From an uncultured Lachnospiraceae bacterium (GTDB lineage: Bacteria > Bacillota > Clostridia > Lachnospirales > Lachnospiraceae), in the NCBI GenBank assembly GCA_902767015.1, contig CACXFV010000027.1, positions 1 to 44,182 on the forward strand: a DNA stretch of 44,182 nucleotides, written 5' to 3'. The position numbers were made by a program, and so were the translations under genes. Position 1 is the first letter of the stretch, and each line of letters begins with the position of its first letter. Below the pieces are notes generated by a model that was not told the DNA's origin, searched no databases, and was given only the letters and a program-made list of their open reading frames with translations. Below are positions 24,936 to 34,900 of the stretch, piece after piece.

Positions 24936-27086
24936 TTATCTGCCGGCATCTATTTTCATAGTCAACTGGATACGCTTCCTGGCAGTATCGACATTTAACA
25001 CCTGAACCTCCACAATATCACCGACACTTACCACATCTAGGGGATGTTTAATGTATCTGTTGGTAATCTGTGAGATATGGACAAGTCCGTCCTGATGTAC
25101 GCCGATATCGACAAATATACCAAAATCAATCACATTTCTCACGGTTCCCTTGAGAATCATTCCCGGAACCAGATCTGACATCTCAAGGACATCAGTCTTT
25201 AAGATTGGTTTAGGCATTTCGTCACGGGGATCACGGGCAGGTTTTTCAAGCTCGCTTACAATATCTCTCAGCGTAAGTTCCCCTATACCAATTTCATCGG
25301 CAGTTTTCGCAAAATCTTTAATCATTAGGCTTAATCCGGTGATTTTTCCGCCATTTAAAACAGTTTTATCAATTTTTAGCTGTGTGAATAATTTTGCCAC
25401 GGCATCATAAGATTCAGGATGCACACTGGTGGCATCTAAAGGGTTATCTCCGTTAGCAATTCTCATGAAGCCCGCACACTGCAGAAAGGCCTTAGGTCCC
25501 AATTTGTCAACTTTCAGTAACTGCTTTCTGTCAGTAAAGCGTCCATTCTCCTCGCGATATTTGACAATATTTTTGGCAATTGCCTTTGAAATGCCGGAAA
25601 TATACTCCAGGAGACTTGCAGAAGCGGTGTTTAAATCAACGCCGACCTTATTCACACAATCTTCTACAACACCGCCAAGCGCCTCGGATAACTTCTTTTG
25701 GTTCATATCGTGTTGATACTGTCCCACGCCGATGGATTTTGGATCGATTTTGACAAGTTCGGCAAGAGGATCCTGAATACGTCTTGCAATAGAAGCAGAA
25801 CTTCTCTGCCCTACATCAAAATTAGGAAATTCCTCAGTCGCAAGCTTGCTCGCCGAATAAACGGATGCGCCGGCCTCGTTGACAATCACATAGGATACCT
25901 TGTGTTTTGCTTCTTTAATTATATCTACAATCACCATTTCTGATTCACGGGATGCCGTTCCATTGCCGAGAGAGATGAGCGTAATATGATATTTTTCAAT
26001 CAGCCCAAGAACCACCTTCTTTGCTTGTGCTATCTTATTTTGTGGTGCTGTCGGAAAAATGACAGTTGTGTCAAGGACTTTGCCGGTGGCATCTACTACT
26101 GCCAGCTTGCAGCCGGTTCTAAAAGCCGGATCCCATCCGAGCACTACCTGTCCGGTTATCGGTGGTTGCATGAGAAGCTGATGGAGATTTTTTCCAAATA
26201 CGGAAATGGCACCGTCTTCTGCCTTTTGCGTAAGCTCGTTCCGGATATCACGCTCTATGGCAGGGGCAATCAGCCTCTTATAACTGTCCGCAATGGATAG
26301 ACGGACAATAGGAGTGGCTTCCTCACTCAGATTCCGGATAATCATTTTTTCCAGATAATGAAGAATACCTGTCTCGTCTACGGAGACCTTGACAGTTAAA
26401 ATCTTCTCTTTTTCGCCGCGATTAATGGCGAGGGTTCTGTGACCGGCAATTTTATTGACGGCCTCCTCAAAATGATAATACATCTCATATACGGATTCAG
26501 CAGTCTCGTCTTTTGCACTGGACACAAGCGTGCCATTATCAAAGGTATATTTTCTGATATAAGAGCGGTAAGCGGCATCGTCAGAAATATTCTCGGCAAT
26601 GATGTCGCTTGCGCCATTTAAGGCATCTTCGCGTGATAAAATCTCGTTGTCAATATTGATATAGGCGTCCACCTCCTCTGTATGAAAGTCCTCTGCAAAG
26701 AGACGTTGGCTCAAAGGCTCCAGACCGCGTTCTTTTGCGATAATCGCTCTTGTACGTCGCTTCGGTCTGTACGGAAGATATAAATCCTCCACCGCCACCA
26801 GTGTATCAGCCTTTTCGATAGCAGCTTTAAGTTCGGGAGTCAGTTTCCCTTGTTCTTCAATGCCGGCGATAATCTGTTCTTTGCGCGCCTCCAAATTTCT
26901 CAGATAGGTAAGCCGTTCGTCAAATTTTCTCAGAATCTCATCGTTTAATGAACCGGTAACCTCTTTTCTGTATCTGGCTATAAAAGGAATGGTATTTCCC
27001 TCGTCAATCAACTTTATGGTAGCGTCTGCCTGTGAAACTTTTATCTGTAGTTCATCTGCAAGTATTTTTGAAATGTTGGTAGCCAT
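24936..27086 (-). CDS. tex: Tex family RNA-binding protein (YhgF/Tex)
   Basis: A 716-residue cytoplasmic nucleic-acid-binding protein of the Tex family, linked in other bacteria to transcription and stress tolerance. The N-terminal helical region is typical (TIPFIARYRKEVTGSLNDE). The YqgF/RNase H-like core follows (LGWDPAFRTGCKLAVVD). Helix-hairpin-helix motifs come next (GISKAIAKNIVKYREENGRF). A C-terminal S1 domain, about residues 640-712, ends it (GTVRNVIDFGIFVDIGVHQD). An AAAGG site precedes the ATG. A minus-strand promoter candidate is TTGACA (27173-27178) - 18 bp - TATACT. Confidence 0.95.
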   Translation of the reverse strand: MATNISKILADELQIKVSQADATIKLIDEGNTIPFIARYRKEVTGSLNDEILRKFDERLTYLRNLEARKEQIIAGIEEQGKLTPELKAAIEKADTLVAVEDLYLPYRPKRRTRAIIAKERGLEPLSQRLFAEDFHTEEVDAYINIDNEILSREDALNGASDIIAENISDDAAYRSYIRKYTFDNGTLVSSAKDETAESVYEMYYHFEEAVNKIAGHRTLAINRGEKEKILTVKVSVDETGILHYLEKMIIRNLSEEATPIVRLSIADSYKRLIAPAIERDIRNELTQKAEDGAISVFGKNLHQLLMQPPITGQVVLGWDPAFRTGCKLAVVDATGKVLDTTVIFPTAPQNKIAQAKKVVLGLIEKYHITLISLGNGTASRESEMVIVDIIKEAKHKVSYVIVNEAGASVYSASKLATEEFPNFDVGQRSSASIARRIQDPLAELVKIDPKSIGVGQYQHDMNQKKLSEALGGVVEDCVNKVGVDLNTASASLLEYISGISKAIAKNIVKYREENGRFTDRKQLLKVDKLGPKAFLQCAGFMRIANGDNPLDATSVHPESYDAVAKLFTQLKIDKTVLNGGKITGLSLMIKDFAKTADEIGIGELTLRDIVSELEKPARDPRDEMPKPILKTDVLEMSDLVPGMILKGTVRNVIDFGIFVDIGVHQDGLVHISQITNRYIKHPLDVVSVGDIVEVQVLNVDTARKRIQLTMKIDAGR

Positions 27087-27435
27087 ATTTTTAACCTTTC
27101 TTTATGTGATATATAATGTAGGAGTGGTGTGTAACCATGTGATGTATAGTATAATTTATAGTAGAGAAAACTGTCAATTAAAATTTTTTAGAATAGCAAA
27201 ACTGTCAATGACATTTTAAATTGCCATATTGTTAATTAAGGGAAAATATAGTATAATCATAGTTATATTGATTAGGGTATCAAATCGTTGCGAACACTTT
27301 CTGGTGATAAGGCTACTACTTAGGACGATACAAGGATTCTTAAGAACAGTGGGTACAACATATAAAAAGTGTAGAGGCTTCTTTTGGTATCCTGATTTTG
27401 TATCTATCATATTAACATACATAGGGAGGGAAACT
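27087..27435. other. Divergent promoter region of tex and the cohesin gene
   Basis: 349 nt without a gene. Minus strand: TTGACA-18-TATACT for tex. Plus strand: TTGTTA (27229-27234) - 17 bp - TATAAT (27252-27257) for the cohesin gene, giving a leader of about 170 nt. An open frame runs through this leader into the cohesin gene from 27229, but it has no ribosome site. A 10-bp palindrome, TTCTTAAGAA, is at 27337-27346. I compared the leader with c-di-GMP and c-di-AMP riboswitch cores and saw no match. Confidence 0.6.
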
Positions 27436-28770
27436 ATGCGAGAATTTTTTAAGAAACAAAAATTCACAAAAGCTTTATCCGTTACTATGTCCGTGCTGAT
27501 GGCATCGGCATTATTTTTTACCGCCTTGCCACAGAATACAAAGGATGTACTTGCGGTAGAAGCAGATGTGGCAGTTAAGTCTGCTTCAGAGGCAGCAGAG
27601 ACAGCGGATGTAGTAGTGAAGCTTGCGACGGATGCCACAGAGGTAAAAGCAGGTGATACGCTGACAGCGACATTATCTGTGGAGAAGAATGCAGGTTTGG
27701 CAGCCTTAGTGGCAAGATTCAAGTATGACACAGATGTATTGAGTCTTGTATCAGTGGAAAGCGCGGCAGGAAGCGGATTCAAAGACGCTGTTCTTTTTCC
27801 GGTAGCAGAGCTTTTGAAGGATAAGACGCAGACTATTGATGTGGCAGCAGACGGCATTGTTGGATTTGCTTATGCCGGAACAGCCAAAACAGAGGCAACA
27901 GGTGCCGTTCTTACAGCAAAATTCAATGTGAAGGCAGAGGCAACAGTGGGAGAGCATACTTTGTCTTTTACATATCTTGATGCTTCTGATGAGAAAGCAG
28001 CTGACAAAAAAGTACAGGGAGTGGCAGCAGCTTATAAGGTGGCAGCAACCATTGATGTACAGCCGGATGAGAACAATACAGAGGAGAATCAGGCAGCGAA
28101 GGAAGTAGCAAAATTAGTGGAGCAGCTGTTCAAGGAGGACAGTGAGGTAAAGGGAATTGACGAGAAGCTGGCAGATATTATTAAAGAGGCTGTCAGTGCC
28201 TATAAAGAAGTCATTGTAGAAGTACAGAAGGATGAAGTGAAGGAGAGCGAACTTCCGAAGGAAGAGGCAGCTCTTGTCAAGGAGAAGCTGACAGAAGAAA
28301 GACAGTTGGCTGCCTGCTATGATATAGACATGGTGGTTACCATTGACGGTAAAGAAAAGGGTACTATCACAGAGATAGCGAATCCGATTACGGTATCGGT
28401 GAAGATACCTGAGAACCTGCCGGCTTTAGAGGAAGGTTATGTGCGGATTTATTTCATATTGAGAGTTCATGATGGAAAGGTAGAAGAGCTGCCTGCTACC
28501 GTATCAGGCGAGAACGTAACATTTAGAACGGATAAGTTCTCTACCTATGTACTAGGGTATGAAGACAGCAAAGGAATAAAGGGTGATATCAATGGAGACG
28601 GAGAGGTCAATATTGCGGATGCATTAGTCATTTCCCGTTATGATGCACAACTGGTAGAACTGGATGAGAGCGTACTTGCTTTAGGAGACGTGAATGGAGA
28701 TGGAGAGGTGAACATTGCCGATGCATTGGTCATTTCCCGTTATGATGCACGTCTGATTGATAGTTTTTAA
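27436..28770 (+). CDS. Secreted cohesin and dockerin protein (scaffold or adaptor)
   Basis: A 444-residue exported protein. A signal peptide covers about residues 1-40 (KKQKFTKALSVTMSVLMAS..., ending near VLAVEA). A cohesin-like domain, about 55-195, has the family pattern AGDTLTATLSVEKNAGLAAL, then YDTDVLSLVSVE, GIVGFAYAG and AKFNVKAEATVGEHTLSF. A Lys/Glu-rich helical stretch leads to a beta-rich region ending TDKFSTYVLGY. Residues 380-444 are a type I dockerin with two calcium loops, D-x-N-G-D-G-E-V-N-I-A-D. The two dockerin repeats share long identical runs of residues and near-identical DNA, a recent duplication. No LPXTG, SLH or C-terminal membrane anchor is seen. Cohesins bind dockerins, so this can bridge two partners. 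Start: ATG at 27436 after GGGAGGGAAACT. Confidence 0.88.
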   Translation: MREFFKKQKFTKALSVTMSVLMASALFFTALPQNTKDVLAVEADVAVKSASEAAETADVVVKLATDATEVKAGDTLTATLSVEKNAGLAALVARFKYDTDVLSLVSVESAAGSGFKDAVLFPVAELLKDKTQTIDVAADGIVGFAYAGTAKTEATGAVLTAKFNVKAEATVGEHTLSFTYLDASDEKAADKKVQGVAAAYKVAATIDVQPDENNTEENQAAKEVAKLVEQLFKEDSEVKGIDEKLADIIKEAVSAYKEVIVEVQKDEVKESELPKEEAALVKEKLTEERQLAACYDIDMVVTIDGKEKGTITEIANPITVSVKIPENLPALEEGYVRIYFILRVHDGKVEELPATVSGENVTFRTDKFSTYVLGYEDSKGIKGDINGDGEVNIADALVISRYDAQLVELDESVLALGDVNGDGEVNIADALVISRYDARLIDSF

Positions 28771-28788
28771 GAATGCTTTCAAATCAGC

Positions 28789-28868
28789 CATGGTAATAGA
28801 AGAAATACGACGATAAGGAACAGTGAATGATTAGCGGTTCCTGAGAAGCCTTTGGAACAATTACCATG
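28789..28868 (+). repeat. Nested inverted repeats between the two surface-protein genes
   Basis: CATGGTAAT (28789-28797) pairs with ATTACCATG (28860-28868). Inside, AGGAAC (28816-28821) pairs with GTTCCT (28837-28842). No T run follows, so it is not a standard terminator. It may be a processing or stability element if the two genes are co-transcribed. Confidence 0.45.
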
Positions 28869-28924
28869 ATTTATGTGATAATAGTTGTAAAATAGAATGA
28901 CAGATTATCAGAAAGGAAAAATAT

Positions 28925-31900
28925 ATGAAAAAAAGAATGAATCATAATTTCAAGCGTGCTGTCAGCGGAGCATTGACGGCTGCAATGGTGATTTCGGGCA
29001 TTCCGGCTCAGAGTCTTTCTCTGACGGTCGGAAGTGTCTATGCTGCAGAGAACTTTCGGCTCACGGGCGAGTCAGAGTATAAATCGGTAGTGTATGGCGA
29101 GACGGTTACGTTAGATGCAGGACAGTATGTAGAGGCAGAAGAAGGAACCGTCGTTACCTATACATGGAAGAAGTATAATCAGAAGACAGAGACGTATGAG
29201 ATCATTGAGGGTGCCACAGAGAGTACCTATGATGCGGTAATGGAAGAGATTCCAAAATCATATGATATAGCGGCATTTGTCTGTGAAGTCTCAGAGAATG
29301 GAGAGACAGATGCGGTAGACTTTTACATCACCGATGTGGACACGCAGTTTGAGTTAGAGGATAAGGAGTGGGAGGAAACCAATCTTTATGTCAAATATGG
29401 CGAGGAGATTTCCTTGAGTGTGTCTGCAAGCAGTAATGCGCCGATTCACTATCAGTGGTATTATGTCGATAAAGAAACCAGCCAGTGGACACTTCTGGAG
29501 GGAGCGGAGGAAGCGACCTATACAACCCAGGCTGGCAAAGGAACGGCATCAAGGTATAGGTGTGTGGCAGACGATGGTTATTATAACGGTTGGAATACGA
29601 TGGAATTTTATGTTTCTGTCGACTCGGAATTTTCGTTGGATTATAATTCCTATCAGAATGTGAAATACGGAGAGAAAAAGACATTGTCTGTCAGCGCCAG
29701 CAGTCTTTCCGATGAAATTACCTATCAGTGGGAATATTGGAATGACGAAGCGTCTGCTTATCAGACGATCGAGGGGGCGACGACTTCGACATATGAAGTG
29801 ACGGGTGATCAGAACCTAGCTTCCATGTATCGCTGCAGGGTATCGGATGGTGTGGTAAGCAGCAACGCAAGCTTCAGTACTAGTGTGGACACGGGATTCA
29901 ACATAGACTATGATTATTACAATACTGTAAAGTATGGAAAGACCAAGGAATTGGAGGTAAAGGCAGAGAGTGAGGCAGGTCTTGCGCTTTCCTATCAGTG
30001 GTATGTATATGATGAAGAAAAGTATAACGAGGACAATTATAGCTATTACTGGCCGATTGAGGGAGCGAATACCAATACTTATTCCGTAACCGGTAAAAAA
30101 GGCATGGCTACGAGGTATCGTTGTCAGGTATCAGACGGGATCAACAATTCCGATTGTGATTTTAGTGTGAGTCTGGATACCGGCTTTAAAATGGAGTATG
30201 ACAGTGATGTTACGGTTCCGTATCAGGGTAAGGCAGAGCTGAAGGTGACGGCTTCTACGAATACGGACGACGGTCTTGGCTATCAGTGGTATGTTTATGA
30301 CCAGAGCAAGGGATATAACGAAGACCGCTGGGATTACTATTGGCCGGTGGAAGGAGCTGTTGAGGCTGCTTATGAAGTCGATGGAACAAAAGATATGAAG
30401 ACACGGTATATGTGTATCGTCACTGACGGTGTTGTAACGCGTGAAGCAAGCTTTTATCTGACACTTGACAGCGGTTTAAAATTGGAAGACTATGAAAGCA
30501 ATGTAACCGTGCTGTATGCCCAAAAGAAGCCGTTAGAAGTGAAGGCGCAGGCAGTAGAGGATATTACCTATCAGTGGTATGCATATAACAGCAGAGAGTA
30601 TAACAGTGATACGAAAAGCTATTATTGGCCAATTGAAGGTGCGACAACAGCTACTTATGAAATCGAGGGAACCGAAGAACGGGTGAAGGCAGGTTCACAG
30701 AACGTTAAGTGTATTGTCAGCGATGGTATTACCACACAGTCAGCAGAGTTCTATGTATCCTTTGAGAGCGGTCTGGAGGTGGAGACAAATTCCTACAGCT
30801 ATATCAATGTAAAGTATCAGAAGGATGAGACATTGGAGGCAGCAGCCAAGAGTACGACAGGACGTACACTCACCTATCAGTGGTATGTGGATTCGGATAA
30901 TAACTATCAGTATCAGGCGATAGACGGTGCGACAGAGAGCAAGCTGACAGTCAAGGGCGAAAAAGGTCTTGCACAGAGGTATCGCTGTATCCTTTCTGAC
31001 GGTATCGAGACAAGAACACTTACCTTCTACACAACACTTGACAGTGGATTGGAAGTAAGCTATGAAAGTGACGTCAAGGTAAAATATCAAAATACGGCGG
31101 ATTTAAAGGTAAATGCGAAGACAGATTCGCCTGAGGGAATTACCTATACATGGTATCAATATGATAGCTTGAAGGATGAGTATAACCTTCTGGAAGATGC
31201 CAAGACAGATACCTATACTGTCAAAGGCGAGAAAGGACTTCCAACGAGATTTAAGTGCATTGTCACGGATGGAGTAGAGACAGAGGACATTGAGTTCTAT
31301 ACAGACCTTGATACAGGGTTAAGGGTAACCTGTGACAGCAGAGTATTGCTTAGATATGGTGAAGAAGGAGAGATTTCCGTGAACGCTGTCAGTGAATCGA
31401 ATCTGCCTCTGACATATACATGGTCTTACTATACTACCGATGAAAATGGCTATGAAGAGTTACAGGTGATGCCGAATGAGAAGACAGCAAAGGTGAAGGT
31501 GAGCGTTGCGAAAGATACACCGGTCGAATACAGATGTAGCGTAACAGATGGTATTGCCACAGATTTTGTGACAATCAAAGTGGTAAAAGATACCGGTCTG
31601 AATATTGTATATGAGAGTAATGCACCGGTAGTGTACCACGATACCAAAGAACTTACCGTGACGGCAGAGAGCGAGTTTGACCTGCCCCTTACCTATCAGT
31701 GGTACAAAGGTGGAAAATATTATGGAAATTACACACTGATCGAGGGAGCAACAAAGGCTGACTATACGGTTACCGGTGATGAGAATCTCGCCACAACGTA
31801 TAAGTGTGTGATATCGGACGGAATTGCGACAAAAGAAGCTGTCTTTTCAACAAAGCTGGATTCGCAGTTGAAGATTGATTTTGAGGAATTTAACACGATA

Positions 31901-34900
31901 CCATATGGCGAACAGGGAGAATTAAAGGTAAATGCTGTCAGTGGTGTAAATCTGCCGATTACTTATCAGTGGTATGTGGGTAATTACTATAATGATGATG
32001 CCATTGAGGGTGAGACATCAGGTACACTTGCCCTGACGGGAACAAAAGATCTGAGCAAGTACTATAGCTGTAAAGTGTCAGATGGAATCAAGACAGAAAT
32101 AGTAGAATTGCATGTGACATTAGATACCGGCCTTAAGGTCAGCAGACCGGGTGATACCTATGTGCCGTATGGACAGACAAAAGACTTGACGGTAACGGCA
32201 ACCAGTGCATTAGACAATCCAATCAGCTATCAGTGGTATGCTCGCAATTCAAAGACTTATGGTTATGACAAGATTGAAGGTGCCACAGAGAACGCCTATA
32301 CGGTTACGGGAGATGAAAATCTGGCAGAGACCTATCGTTGTGTTGTCAGTGATACCATTATCGAGGAAGAAGAATATATCTATACGCTTTTGGACACCGG
32401 TCTTAAGGTGGAAAATGAACGGTTGGATACCGATATTGAACTGGGAGAAACCGTTGAACTGGCAGTGAAGGCAGAAAGCTGCGAAGCACTTCCACTTCAA
32501 TATCAGTGGTATGCATATGATGGAAGAGATTATAAGGAAATTGAGGGCGCAACACAAGCTGCCTATACGATTAAGGGAGAAAAAGGAATGCCGACGTCTT
32601 ATCAGTGCAAGGTTAGCAATGGCATTGATTACAAGTATGTACAGGCAGATATCTCGCTGGTAACAGGATTAAATATTGAGTATGCAGGAAATACAGAAGT
32701 GAAGGTTGATGAAGAAAAGACATTGCAGGTGTTTGCAGAGACAGGAATTGATGAAGCACTGACCTATACATGGTATGTCTATGATAACAAGAGACATGAA
32801 TATAAAAAGCTGGAAGATGTGACGGGTACTTTTTATACAATTACAGGCGCATTGGGTCAGCCTGACAAGTATAAGTGTGAGGTGTCTGATGGTGTCATGA
32901 CAAAGACAGCCCAGTTTGACATATCGATAGACAGTGGTCTGAAGGTTGATTATGAAACAAGTCGTGTCAAGGTTCTTTACGGCGAAACAGCAGACCTGAA
33001 AGTCAATGTGACCAGTGAGTCAGGTTTACCGATCACTTATAAGTGGTATAAGCAGAATCCGGGTTCATATTACACCGATTACTATTTAATCAGCGGAGAA
33101 AACACCGATACCTATAGCGTGAAGGGTATCAGAGGTATGGTAGAAGATTACAGGTGTGAGATATCTGACGGTATTAATACGGCAACGGTTGACTTTACTG
33201 CTATTTTGGACAGCGGCTTGGAAGTTGATTATGAATATTATCCGACACTGAAATATGGTGAAAAAGGTACCTTAGAGGTAAGTGCTACCACAAAGTCCGG
33301 AGGTGAGCTCCGTTATCAGTGGTACGCAATGGATGAGAATCACAACTATCAGGAAATTGCCGGAGCTACATCTTCATCTTATGAAGTGATGGCAGACAAA
33401 AATATGTCAAGACAGTATCAGTGCAAGATTTCTGATGATATTACATCGCAAACAGTGTACATGTATGTATCAATAGATACCGGTCTTACGATTAACAAAG
33501 TAGAACAATATCAGACTGTCAATGCCGGAGAAAAATTGTCATTGAAAGTCGAGGCATCATCTGACTACTCGAATGAATTAACCTATCAGTGGGAGAAGAC
33601 TGATTCGGAGACCGATAGGCGGTCAGACATTGAAGGTGCTACGACAGACACTTATGTTGTCACAGGTGAACAAGGTGCCGAGGGATGGTATTATTGTACT
33701 GTATCAGACGGCATCAGTCGTCAAACAATTAGGACATATATTACGGTTGACAGTGGTTTGAGTGTAAAAGCAGAAAATGTTACCGTTGAATATGAGAAAA
33801 CCGCAGATATTAAGGTTGTAGCAGAAAGCAAATTGGGTAAAGAGATTCAGTATCAGTGGTATGCTTACAATAAAAATATAGGCGATTACAAATTAATCAG
33901 CGGCGCAACAAAGGATACCTATACGATTACCGGAGAAAAGAACACACCGGACAGCTATATGTGTAAGGTGTCAGATGGTATCGTGACAAGAGAGGCATAT
34001 ATAAATGTGACATTAGATACCGGTCTTACCGTAACGGCAAGCAGTACCGATGTGACTGTAGCATATAATGGAAGCAAGGAACTGGCTGTTCTTGCTGAAA
34101 GTAAGTCAGGAAATGAATTAACTTATAAGTGGTATGACAGTAGCTGGGCAACGGTAGATTACCTGTTAGCAGGCGAGACCACCTCGAAGTTAACAATACA
34201 GGGTACTAAAGATACGTCAAGGTACTATACCTGTAAAGTAAGTGATGGTATCAAAACAGAAGAGATTACATTCTATGTTACTGTAGATACCGGCTTTAAA
34301 GTGGAGTATGAAAGCAGGATAGCTGTTGAGTATAACAAGGAAGCAGAGTGTAAGGTAACTGCCAAGACAGATTTGCCGGGAGGTGTTTCTTACGAGTGGC
34401 GTGCTTTCAGAGAGGCCAGTGACGGAGGCTATGTAGGAATACCGATCGAGGGTGCAAATAGTTCTGTATTAAAAGTAAAAGCAGATGAATCTATACCGGA
34501 ATGGGTAACCTGTACCGTGACAGATGGTATTAATACAAGAGAAGCGGATTTCTATTTTGATGTTGACTCTAAATTGACGGTCACAGGTGGAAAGACAGTC
34601 ATTCTGGCAGCAGGAGATAAGACAAAGCTTGAAGTGAAGGCAGAAAGTGCGATCGGAGAAGAGCTTACCTATCAGTGGTACAGAACAAAAACAGCAGATG
34701 ATGACTGGTATGATGAGGAAATCATCAAAGGCGCCAACAGTGCCGTACTTGAGGTAACCGGTGACGAAGAGTACGATTACAGCTATCGCTGCAGGGTAAG
34801 TGACAGATACAGTAGTCAAAGTGTTGTTTTTAATGTATTTACAAAAGCAGACTGGGTATATGGCGATGTTGACGGTGACGGAACAGCAGGTGCCCAGGAT

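Noticed and set aside
27229-27435. N-terminal extension of the cohesin protein
   Set aside because: The ATG at 27436 has a near-perfect ribosome site and is followed by a signal peptide; the extension would bury it.
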